A stretch of 64,000 bases of DNA from Edolisoma coerulescens (Eukaryota; Chordata; Aves; Passeriformes; Campephagidae), in NCBI GenBank assembly GCA_013397115.1, contig VWZW01007674.1:62001-126000 (forward strand), given 5' to 3'. A program made the position numbers and the translations under genes. Below are positions 23,501 to 30,015 of this stretch, piece after piece. The notes under the pieces were generated by a model. The model was not told the DNA's origin, ran no database searches, and saw only the letters and a list, made by a program, of their open reading frames with translations. The stretch's first letter is position 1. Each line of letters opens with the position of its first letter.

Positions 23501-25222
23501 ACATTGGTATGTCATATAATCACTTTGTCTTGCTTGAAACAGACTGAAATTGCTGAGATCCTGCAGTGTAGCTGTTGTGCTGTGCATGAACAAATAATCA
23601 TTACTGCTGCCATTGTTTTTCTCGGTATGTTTGCCTTCTCAGTTCAGCGAGCTTCATTCTTTGCTGCTGCTGATGAAAATCACAGACCTGTGAGTGCTGC
23701 TTCCAGTAGTGATCAGGCTGAGGACCAGCTTACTGCACAGATAAAGCCTTATACAGGGTAAGTAAATGCACTAGATGTGCAGGCTTTCGCAGCTACAAAC
23801 CAAGGAAAAGAGTAGGGATATCTTTATTTGGAAGCTATCTCCAGGCTTCATGCAAGAACTCTTCACAAGTTCCCATGAAGATGGAATTAGGAGGTGAAAA
23901 AAAAAGAATTTTAAGTCCAGTTGAACCTTTTTGCAGGTTTTTCTTGTCTGAGATGTTCATGAACCTGTCCAAAGCAACGGTAATTCAAGGCACAAACAAT
24001 GAATTCCAAGTAGAAAGAAGTCAAGTGATGGGATGACCCCAATTAATCATGAGTTAAATTTGTTCTGTTGTTTAATGTGCTGCATGTGTTCCATATACTC
24101 TTAATTATGTTCATTTGGTGAATTCTTGGTATACCCAAATGCATACCTTCATAAAGTCACTTGGTATAGACAAAGCTATTAGCTACCCCATGTGAAGACA
24201 GTAAATCATATCAATACCTGTTCTTGTTTCCTGCTTTCAACAGTAAAGAATCTCCTCCAACTCTCGCCTCTAAAGTGGACCAACTGGAAGGTTTGCTGAA
24301 GATGCTGCAAGAAGATTTAAGGAAGGTAAGCATTTCATCTACAGAAGGATTTGTAAGACATGTATTTAGTGCTTGGTGGTGCTAATAACTGTGTAATCCT
24401 GCTTTGCCATGCCAGAGCCTGTGACAGTCTCATCCTTGTATGAGAAAAAGACATTTCTTTGCTACTTTTCTCAGGCTTCTAATTATGCATGGCTGGGATG
24501 GGGTGTCTGAATTTGTAGGCATTTGATTCCTCTGCTTAAATTAGGAGGGTGATTCATAGTACCTCCACTCCTAATTCAGGTGACACTGCAAAAGGCTTGA
24601 AGTTAGTCCATATAAATGTATCCTGCTGATAAAAGGTCGACAGTGTTATCTAAACATGTAATGTCTGCTGTGGAAACTTCCTGTATTGTTTTAATGCCTA
24701 CTTGGTCCAAGAAGGATCTGCTGTAGTGAGATGAAGTCTCTTAGCTGGGAAAGTGTTTGCAGGAAGATTCCCTACCTTTTACTTAGTTAACCATCAGCAC
24801 TTGTACATTCAGAACAGGTCATGCCCAATTTTATTGGACCACCTGGGGAGCCAGCTTCTGTATTAGAATCTAATACAGAGAAATCCTGTTCATGCAAGCA
24901 AAACATGAGGAAGGAGATGTCACTAATGTCCCTTGGATATAAACCTATGTGTTACTGCACATAAAATCCTTAAAAAGAATGAGACTTATGCTCTCTTAAG
25001 AGATTCTTGCTGCTCTAGATAGATAGGAAGCATGACCTAAAATTTCCACTAAGATCTGTATTTTTCCTTATGCCTAAGGAAAAAGAGGACAAGGCCAGCC
25101 TTCAGGCTGAAGTGCAGCATTTGCGGGAAGACAACTTGAGGTTACAGGAGGAATCCCAGAATGCAACCGAAAAGCTGAAGAAATTCACCGAATGGGTTTT
25201 CAACACAATTGATATGAACTGA
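2420..25222 (+). CDS. SIPA1L1: SIPA1L1 (SPAR), C-terminal third, ten spliced coding exons; 5' part outside window
   Basis: SIPA1L1/SPAR is a Rap GTPase-activating protein of the postsynaptic density that binds actin and the PSD-95 guanylate kinase domain and shapes dendritic spines (family knowledge). The joined exons give about 606 residues. I recognise the SIPA1L1-type tail from segments such as [55 protein letters not shown] and [11 protein letters not shown]. The RapGAP and PDZ domains must be encoded upstream. All nine introns have GT/AG borders and exon phases agree at every join. The paralogues SIPA1L2 and SIPA1L3 share the final domain, but the DSGIDT and [11 protein letters not shown] stretches favour L1. 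The assignment rests on memory of the mammalian protein, not on a search. Confidence 0.93.
2545..5243 (+). other. SIPA1L1: Intron between the IADQM and PTCHLPAV exons
   Basis: The intron is 2.7 kb with donor GTACGT and acceptor TGTGTTGCAG. In mammalian SIPA1L1 a 21-codon segment (reading AYSYRGPQDFNSFV and onward) sits between these two exons and is skipped in some isoforms. I scanned the interval by eye and did not find it. A 150-codon minus-strand open frame (3662-4114) shows no family resemblance and is probably chance. No repeat or RNA gene was recognised. Confidence 0.7.
5244..5362 (+). CDS. SIPA1L1: SIPA1L1 coding exon (PTCHLPAV...SPNKQGH)
   Basis: This 119-bp exon has two bases of a split Glu codon and 39 codons reading [15 protein letters not shown], then [15 protein letters not shown] and HLSPNKQGH. 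The acceptor is GTGTTGCAG at 5235-5243 and the donor is CAT|GTAAGT at 5363. The reading frame contains stops just outside the borders, so the exon only shows when read in SIPA1L1 phase. A different plus-strand frame stays open longer here and would mislead a naive ORF call. The segment is Pro/Ser-rich linker sequence with no catalytic role. Confidence 0.92.
5363..7699 (+). other. SIPA1L1: Intron between the PNKQGH and SDSHYSS exons
   Basis: A 2.3-kb intron with donor GTAAGT and acceptor TTTGTTTCTTCTGTAG. The sequence is AT-rich and I recognise no gene, repeat family or structured RNA in it. Open frames of about 100 codons around 6.5-7.4 kb lack any recognisable protein. Confidence 0.7.
7700..8139 (+). 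CDS. SIPA1L1: SIPA1L1 large Ser-rich exon with the DSGIDT phosphodegron
   Basis: The largest exon in the window (440 bp, enters in phase 0, leaves with AG of a Ser codon). It encodes about 146 residues from [20 protein letters not shown] to [12 protein letters not shown]. At 7847-7864 lies DSGIDT, which matches the DSGxxS/T recognition motif of beta-TrCP. In mammalian SPAR, Plk2 phosphorylation at this type of site leads to SCF-beta-TrCP degradation (published work, from memory). A similar DSGERT lies at 7784-7801. The acceptor is TTCTGTAG|T and the donor AAG|GTAATT. GC content is clearly higher than in the flanking introns. Long minus-strand open frames over this exon are shadows. Confidence 0.95.
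7847..7864 (+). other. SIPA1L1: DSGIDT beta-TrCP phosphodegron codons
   Basis: The codons GAT AGC GGC ATA GAC ACC read DSGIDT in the SIPA1L1 frame, inside the conserved context [13 protein letters not shown]. The motif fits DSGxx(S/T). The role in Plk2-triggered turnover of SPAR at active synapses is known for the mammalian protein. Its presence here suggests the same control, which is inference. Confidence 0.8.
9855..9880. repeat. Perfect inverted repeat (10-bp stem, 6-nt loop) in intron
   Basis: AACACTGTGT at 9855-9864 is followed by CTCCAA and then its exact reverse complement ACACAGTGTT at 9871-9880. Too short for a pre-miRNA hairpin by itself, and the flanks do not extend the pairing. 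Confidence 0.8.
11810..11870. repeat. TA-rich low-complexity stretch in intron
   Basis: Alternating TA-rich sequence (TTATATAATAAATAGTATAT and similar) of about 60 bp. It is imperfect and probably a decayed microsatellite. Confidence 0.6.
13954..14193 (+). CDS. SIPA1L1: SIPA1L1 coding exon with poly-Ser run (TMSSRHSAS...GFMDSR)
   Basis: This 240-bp exon completes Ser with T, then reads [17 protein letters not shown] through [18 protein letters not shown] to [10 protein letters not shown] and ends with AA of a Lys codon. The acceptor is TTCTCCTAG|T and the donor AAA|GTAAGA at 14194. A run of eight Ser codons, mostly TCC and TCT, follows APSF. The Gly/Trp/Lys block (LIGWKKPEG) is strongly conserved in the family as I remember it, and I take it as the start of the conserved C-terminal region that precedes SPAR_C. 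Confidence 0.95.
14058..14090 (+). repeat. SIPA1L1: (TCC/TCT)n coding microsatellite encoding poly-Ser
   Basis: Tandem TCC/TCT codons in the exon encode [11 protein letters not shown]. It is pure pyrimidine for most of its length, so slippage would change the number of Ser residues without breaking the frame. Mammalian SIPA1L1 has a similar Ser run at this place (from memory). Confidence 0.85.
14194..15263 (+). other. SIPA1L1: Intron between the FMDSRK and RHQSDGNE exons
   Basis: A 1.07-kb intron with donor GTAAGA and acceptor TCCATTTCATTTAAG. Nothing else was recognised in it. Confidence 0.75.
15264..15429 (+). CDS. SIPA1L1: SIPA1L1 coding exon (RHQSDGNE...ESQKNFK)
   Basis: This 166-bp exon completes a Lys codon with A and then gives 55 codons from [19 protein letters not shown] through [20 protein letters not shown] to [16 protein letters not shown], ending in phase 0. 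The acceptor is CATTTAAG before 15264 and the donor AAG|GTATGT at 15430. It is basic and Ser-rich and falls within the SPAR C-terminal region that binds the guanylate-kinase domain of PSD-95 in mammals (family knowledge). An (AG)n repeat begins 10 bp after the donor. Confidence 0.95.
15430..18044 (+). other. SIPA1L1: Intron with (AG)n start
   Basis: A 2.6-kb intron, donor GTATGT, acceptor TTTATGAATGTATAG. An (AG)n run of 17 bases occupies 15439-15455, directly behind the donor. The rest is AT-rich with A-runs. No gene or repeat family was recognised. Confidence 0.7.
15439..15455. repeat. (AG)n microsatellite next to a splice donor
   Basis: A perfect AG dinucleotide run of 17 bases lies 10 bases into the intron. 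Length variation here would sit close to the 5' splice site. Confidence 0.85.
18045..18288 (+). CDS. SIPA1L1: SIPA1L1 coding exon (SPFPSTPT...LGMKSLH), SPAR C-terminal region
   Basis: This 244-bp exon enters in phase 0 and encodes 81 codons: [19 protein letters not shown], then [55 protein letters not shown] and LGMKSLH, then G of a Gly codon. The acceptor GTATAG has a T-rich tract upstream; the donor is CATG|GTAAGT. RTLSDES and RRPSYT fit basophilic kinase consensus sites (R-x-x-S). The first seven residues match the mammalian protein less well than the rest, so the exact 5' border is slightly less sure than the 3' border. Confidence 0.92.
18289..21267 (+). other. SIPA1L1: Intron between the KSLH and GEFSASDS exons
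   Basis: A 3.0-kb intron, donor GTAAGT, acceptor TCTGCATCGCTCCAG. It contains A-runs near 20.05 and 20.19 kb. No gene, RNA or repeat family was recognised. Confidence 0.7.
21268..21414 (+). CDS. SIPA1L1: SIPA1L1 coding exon (GEFSASDSS...VDAAKAFE)
   Basis: This 147-bp exon completes Gly with GA and gives 48 codons: [36 protein letters not shown] and [12 protein letters not shown], then G of a Val codon. The donor is GAAG|GTAAGT at 21415. The acceptor is a tandem CAGGAG: use of the second AG would remove one residue (Gly) without changing frame. The [13 protein letters not shown] block is strongly conserved in SIPA1-like proteins as I remember them. Confidence 0.95.
21415..23642 (+). other. 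SIPA1L1: Intron with a perfect inverted repeat
   Basis: A 2.2-kb intron, donor GTAAGT, acceptor TTTGCCTTCTCAG. A 22-bp near-palindrome lies at 22648-22669. Nothing else was recognised. Confidence 0.7.
22648..22669. repeat. Perfect 10-bp inverted repeat with 2-bp centre
   Basis: ATGTGTTAGC (22648-22657), TG, then GCTAACACAT (22660-22669) are exact reverse complements. The pairing does not extend outward. No function is known to me. Confidence 0.85.
23643..23757 (+). CDS. SIPA1L1: SIPA1L1 coding exon (VQRASFFAA...IKPYTG)
   Basis: This 115-bp exon completes Val with TT, then gives 37 codons: [37 protein letters not shown], then GG of a Gly codon. The acceptor is CCTTCTCAG before 23643; the donor is ACAGG|GTAAGT at 23758. 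It links the conserved SPAR block to the terminal coiled coil. The C-terminal half varies between species more than the QRASFFAA start (from memory). Confidence 0.93.
23758..24243 (+). other. SIPA1L1: Short intron (486 bp)
   Basis: Donor GTAAGT, acceptor TTTCCTGCTTTCAACAG. AT-rich, with no further feature recognised. Confidence 0.75.
24244..24325 (+). CDS. SIPA1L1: SIPA1L1 coding exon ([16 protein letters not shown]...LRK), coiled-coil start
   Basis: The shortest exon (82 bp). It completes Gly with T and gives 27 codons: [16 protein letters not shown] and [11 protein letters not shown], ending in phase 0. The acceptor is TTTCAACAG|T and the donor AAG|GTAAGC. Leu/Val/Met residues recur with heptad-like spacing ([15 protein letters not shown]), marking the first half of the C-terminal leucine-zipper-like coiled coil. 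Confidence 0.94.
24326..25078 (+). other. SIPA1L1: Last intron
   Basis: A 753-bp intron with donor GTAAGC and acceptor TTTTTCCTTATGCCTAAG. No other feature was recognised. Confidence 0.75.
25079..25222 (+). CDS. SIPA1L1: SIPA1L1 last coding exon ([15 protein letters not shown]...NTIDMN stop)
   Basis: 144 bp of coding sequence in phase 0: [47 protein letters not shown], then TGA at 25220-25222. With the previous exon this forms a continuous coiled coil, followed by the conserved FTEWVF tail. The C-terminus is not a classical PDZ ligand. In mammals the C-terminal part of SPAR is implicated in binding the polo-like kinase SNK/Plk2 (family knowledge). The acceptor is GCCTAAG|G. The exon continues as 3' UTR. 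Confidence 0.96.
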   Translation, partial: EKEDKASLQAEVQHLREDNLRLQEESQNATEKLKKFTEWVFNTIDMN

Positions 25223-25450
25223 GAACGGTGTACGGGGAAGGATACCATCTGTTATGAATATTATTACTGGGACTTAAGCTTTAATGCCACCTTAATTATG
25301 ACATGTGAAAGTATAGTCAGAGCAATTCCCTGTCCTTCATCCTCCAGTAACCTTTTTTTGCATCTCTGCGCGCACTCAAAACAATTGCAGATCAACAATC
25401 AATGTCTGCCTTTTGTAGAAAAAAAAAAGTAAATAATTTTAAAAAGGTAA

Positions 25451-25456
25451 AATAAA
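25451..25456 (+). promoter_or_regulatory. SIPA1L1: Proximal poly(A) signal AATAAA
   Basis: AATAAA 229 bp after the stop codon, followed within about 30 bp by a TG/T-rich stretch (TGTGAATGTCTATTTTTT). This is the expected arrangement for cleavage near 25470-25480. Confidence 0.6.
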
Positions 25457-27146
25457 AGTTTAACTGCTAAAATGTGAATGTCTATTTTTTGCACATTGTC
25501 TCTTTATCTGTTATGTACAAAATTATTTGGAGGCCAGGATCAGGCTTGCTGTTCCATCTGCCTCTGTTTCCATTAACTCCTTTCTCTGTTTCAGGTAATC
25601 TGCTTTTCCTTGCAGCTTTGGCAAATATTATGACATCTAGAAAATTAGAAAGAAATGTTTACTGCTCTTCTAACATTGTTTTCTGAAGTATGCCACAGAC
25701 AAGGGGATGTAATGCAATGTTTTAGGTGTCTCCTTAGCAATTTGCGCTTGATTACTAGTGCTACCTTCCCATACATTGCAGAGAGCGCGTGTCCATAGTG
25801 TATGGTACAGTACAACCAGCATCACAGCTTAGAGAGAGACTAGAGAGGTGAACCATGGGTGAGGCACATTATCACACATCTATTGCATTAGCATTTCTGA
25901 TGGCCTTTGTTTCCTGTGGAAACAATGGCTGCAAGTACCTTTACAAACAGCAAAACTAGGCATGCTGCAGTTCATACCACATCAGGCAGGCTGAGACATA
26001 AGTGATCCAGCAACAGTGCTCAGTTAAGTACAGCCCCCTTCCCTTCAAGGGGAGTCTGTTGCTTGCATACGTGCAGGAGACTTAGGCTGAAGTTGTAAAG
26101 AGTTAAGATTCCCCCCCCCCGCCACCGAAATGTTTCCATGAAAAACCACACAAACCATCACTGTGTACCTGCCCTCCCGTTCTGTTTCCCTGGTTTTCTC
26201 AAATCACAGCAGATTTGAGAAAACTTTATTCAAATTGTGTTTTATTGCATGAGAGACCTTATAAATCCTTTACTATGGAAGATAGAGGAATATGTAAAGG
26301 GGAATTAGAGAAGTGTATTTTTCAAAGCACTGGGACAGGATTGGAGCTCTGAAATCCCCAGTCCCCAGTGAAACTGTCTAGCACGAGATTTCCCAAATTG
26401 CTTCATGCCAGCACAGTTAATTTCTTGTTCTTTGAAGGAACAGCTAACTTGCCACAACGTGTTACCTCTACAGAAAATACCTTTTAGGTGTCAAAATACA
26501 ACTTTTAAGCACTGCAGTCTGCTCAGGCATTAAACTGTGCAGTGTGCTGAGAAACCTTTTCTACTCCCTTCTGAGGATATAGTTACTACCTTAGTAAATA
26601 TTGCCTTCCATAAAGTGCAGTGTATTTGGGGGTTAATTTTGAGAGCATCCTCTCACTCCCCTTTATCACATTCTCAAATACACAGATTAAAATCACTGGC
26701 ACAGTCTTGTCACAGACTTCCATGCTCTCTTCAAATCCCTTTTTCACGATCTTTAATCTTGCTGCACACAAGTACACACTACGCTTCAACCTCAAACTTC
26801 ATTTGTGATGCTAATCCCCATGGAGTTCTTCTCTAATGTTTTGTCATGGAAATGGATCTCTTTGGAACTATTTCTGGAGTGCTTTTGTAAAGGTTTAGAA
26901 TGTCTTGGGTTTTTTAATGACTTGTATGAAGGAGATTTATATAATGCCTGATATTATTTGTAAATGGGAAATATTGCTAACATCTCTGAGCATCCTGAAG
27001 TCTTGCTTTTATTCTCTTTTATTTTTAAGTTTGGTTTTATTTTATTTCAAGAAATATTTTGGGACTTGGGGCAGACTATTTATTAGAGTTTTGCAACAGA
27101 GTTCTTCTTGTATGATGCCACTGAAGGCTACTTGTAAAATTCTGAC

Positions 27147-27152
27147 AATAAA
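27147..27152 (+). promoter_or_regulatory. SIPA1L1: Distal poly(A) signal AATAAA
   Basis: AATAAA followed about 25-50 bp later by TTTTGTGATTTTGTTGGATT, a good GT-rich downstream element. Use of this site would give a 3' UTR close to 1.95 kb. Confidence 0.5.
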
Positions 27153-27170
27153 ACTCATTTTAAAGGTTCT

Positions 27171-29684
27171 TCTAAACCATTTTGTGATTTTGTTGGATTT
27201 GTTAAGACTTTCCAGAGTGTCCATTTCTTCCTACTTTCTTCTTGTACCACTTTTCTCAGTGCTTATTGATACACGAGTTCCATTCTCTATTAGATTCCTA
27301 GTTTTTATCCCATTGAAGGCCATTACTTGGTATGTAAAAAACACTTCATCCCTTGACTTTTTACTTGTATTATTGCACAAATGTATCTTCTTCCCCTATT
27401 TACAAGGATTTCCTACCTTTAACAGTTACTCTGGGCTTCACCAGAGTGATATAAAGGAGAGGCCGTGGTTTTTTATAATTTATCAGGATTTTAGAACTTA
27501 CTTGGACTGAAGCTAATTTAGATGAAAACCAAACTGTCCTGGCTCGTCTGCCCAAGGACACACAGAGCTGTGAGCATCCCAGAGCCAAACCTGTGAGCAT
27601 GCAACATCAGGTTTTAGGTTTGGGAGGGTGGGGCAGATAATCCATTTGTTTTGTTTTCCAGATCTCCATCTTTCACTTGGGAGATGACCTTGGAAGAGTT
27701 TTGAGCAGATGGTTTTTTTGGCCCACTGGATCAGCATTCCGCGCAGCTCAAAAATGGAACTAGGTCAGTCTGCAGGAAAGCGTCTTCCAGTTCACTGAAT
27801 AAATCCCTACAAGGCATGTGGGGAAAGAAAATTCATCTCTTTCTAGCAGTGAAGTTACCCGGACCAAGAGAGCTCTGAAGCAGTAAGAGCAAATAGAAGC
27901 ATCTGATGAAAAATTGAGGTTGAATCTTGGAAAGAAAACTAGTTGCTGTCTTACCATTTGTAATTGGATCCTGGTGAAGGAGAAAGCTTCCTTCAGGTCA
28001 AGGAGTTGCCCTGTCCCCATTCATAATGAATTCATGCTAGAGGTTCCCACGTTCCACCACACACAGCGCTAGGTCAGCCTAGACCAGGGCAGGATCCAAC
28101 TTGCAGGCATCTTCTTGCAGCCGGAGCAGTGACTGGCCCCCCAGCAGAAGGTGGGTGGCTGTGGGAGCAGTGTGGGTAATAGGGGCCACCTTCCTGTTTC
28201 ACCCATTTCTCACACAGAGTAATATTTTATGTTCCTGGAAAAAATTTTGTATTCCTTGTCTACATTCCAGTGCAAGAGTGCTGTTTTCCTGTGGCAGTTT
28301 TTCTGGATAGCTGGATGTGGCTGGTACAGCAGCAGAAATCTGCCTTCTCTCAAAATACCCCAATCAGGGTGCGGGGGTGTCACCAGGGGGGCTGCAGCTT
28401 GCATGATGGATAATACTCTTCTCAGAAGTGGTGCTGGGCATGGGTAACAGGTCAGAGGGTGGTAACTCGGTGTGGTAAGGGGTGAGCTGTGAGGCACATG
28501 GGAGCAGGGATTGTGGAGAGAGGCTGGTGGGAAGGGGACTGGGGGAGCTTGTTATGGCGTTAAGGGAGAGAGGAGGTGGGATGAAATGCAACACATTCAG
28601 GTTTCGCTCCTCTGAAAGCGTGGTTACTGTATGATAGCTTGTTGTTTCTGTAGGAGGCTGTATTCCAACTTGGTGAACAAGTATTGTGAGAGCCTTTTCC
28701 CTAGCTTTTCCTATTGAGGGAAAGGTCCCCATAAACCAGGCACAGCCTGGGAGGATTGACTGGTCTGCTTTTAAAATGTTTATGTAATTCTTCTCTCGTC
28801 TCTTAGTGCCTTCCTTTGGGCTGACAGCTAGCAAATCCTCTTTTAAAGCAATCGGCTCTCTCCTGGCAGACAGTTCAGCATGGTGTTAGTCCTGTATGTG
28901 AGCAACTTACTGTATGTGAGCAACTTACTTTGCTGCAAGACAGTAAGGGAACAGAGGATGTTGCAGTTTATGTGCTGGCATGGCATCCAAAGCTGGATTC
29001 CTTGGAGGAGAGATGGTACTGTCCCTTCTCCACTGCTGCAGCTGTAGCAGAGACATGGGCTGTGCTGAGGTGGTTACTAACGGATGGGAGCTGAGCAATG
29101 AGATGATGAGGCTTGTAGAGATGCCTTCACCTCTTCCTGATAATGGCGGTGGTGAGGAAATCCTTGCTGGGCTTTTTAAGGCAATACTACGGAGAAAAGA
29201 AGCTCATAGAAATATTCAGAGCTCTGCAGTAAGATCCCCTTCCCCAGCAGCTTTGGGGCTGGGACTTCGTGTGAGTTGGACTTGCTGGAGCCCCAAGGCA
29301 GGCTGTGGCTGATGGCAGCCACTTACACCCCCTTTCTGTAAGGAAGACCAGCTGCAAGCACTGTCTGGGAAAGGCAGATCCTCTCCCACTTTGTACAGCA
29401 GCAGCCTGAGGAGTTACAGTCAGCTTTGGGGAGACAGAGCTGCTGGGCACCTTGTGGAATTTTGCCCCACTCAGTAAGCAAGGTCTTGGGAAGCAAGTCC
29501 CTCTCTCCAGCTTTTCCTGTGCTTGCATGGATGTACCTGTCTCCCTTCAGAAGGTAATTTCAGTGTATCACAACCAGCTTGTGTTTTTCCCAGATGTTTT
29601 ATGTCAGTGATTTAAAGTGGGCTGGGCTGTTCATGGCACAGCAAAGTGTGGACAACTGGAGAACTCCTATGGGAAGTAAAACCG
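27171..29684. other. Intergenic sequence, no gene recognised
   Basis: About 2.5 kb downstream of SIPA1L1. It contains a tandem 18-bp duplication at 28893. A minus-strand open frame of 156 codons (28364-28834) is Pro/Ser/Thr-rich and resembles no protein I know. No exon or repeat family was recognised. Confidence 0.6.
28893..28928. repeat. Perfect tandem duplication of 18 bp
   Basis: TGTATGTGAGCAACTTAC occurs twice head to tail (28893-28910 and 28911-28928) with no mismatch, which suggests a recent event. Confidence 0.95.
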
Positions 29685-29782
29685 GGGTGCTGCAGTAATC
29701 TGCTCATCCTTACCAGACTGCAGGGCTGGGTGCTGCAGTAATATGCACATCTTTACCAAACTGCAGGGCTGGGGGCTGCAGA
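29685..29782. repeat. 43-bp tandem repeat, about 2.3 copies
   Basis: Units start with GGGTGCTGCAGTAAT at 29685 and 29728. A third, partial copy (GGGGGCTGCAG) starts at 29771. The first two copies differ at only a few positions over 43 bp. It lies immediately before a CR1-like fragment. Confidence 0.85.
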
Positions 29783-29807
29783 ATTTATGGTCTGTCAAAA
29801 GATAACT

Positions 29808-30015
29808 CAGGTTGGAAGGATCTTCAAGAAGTCTCTTGTCCAGCCAGCTGCTCTGGAGTTTATCCAGTTGGGTCTTGAAGAAAAACCTCTGAGCATGGAG
29901 ATGTACAGTCTCTCTGGGCAATGCATTACTTTCTTCATCATGAAAAGGTTTCTATTAGGGTTATTAGTAGAAAGGTGTAACCTCAGCAGCAGTTGCAGGC
30001 TGTGTTTTGCCTATA
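29808..30015 (-). mobile_element. Degraded CR1-like LINE fragment
   Basis: Read on the plus strand, the region keeps landmarks of the reverse complement of the CR1 3' end, in order: GGTTGGAAGGATCTTC, CCAGTTGGGTCTTGAAG, GCATGGAGATGTACAGTCTC, TCTGGGCAATGCATTACTTT, GAAAAGGTTTCTATTAG. Compared with the CR1 pattern I know (GGTTGGAAGGGACC, then GGGTCTTGAATATCTCC, then CTCTGGGCAACCTGTTCC, then GAAGAAGTTCTTCCT) it is well diverged, so it is old. CR1 is the dominant LINE of birds and reptiles, which supports the taxonomic guess. The borders are approximate. Confidence 0.7.

Larger units (their letters stand above)
25223..27170 (+). other. SIPA1L1: SIPA1L1 3' UTR (short form to about 25475; long form to about 27170)
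   Basis: After the stop the sequence is non-coding and AT-rich. A first AATAAA at 25451 would give a UTR of about 250 nt. A second at 27147, followed by a strongly GT/T-rich downstream element, would give about 1.9 kb. Two ATTAAA hexamers (26529 and 26686) lie between. A poly-C run of ten bases sits near 26110. A 201-codon open frame (26905-27510) crosses the distal end but looks like a T-rich artefact. Confidence 0.6.

Noticed and set aside
28364..28834. 156-codon minus-strand open frame, Pro/Ser/Thr-rich
   Set aside because: Low-complexity composition and no family resemblance. The sequence is locally G-rich on the plus strand, which explains the Pro content.
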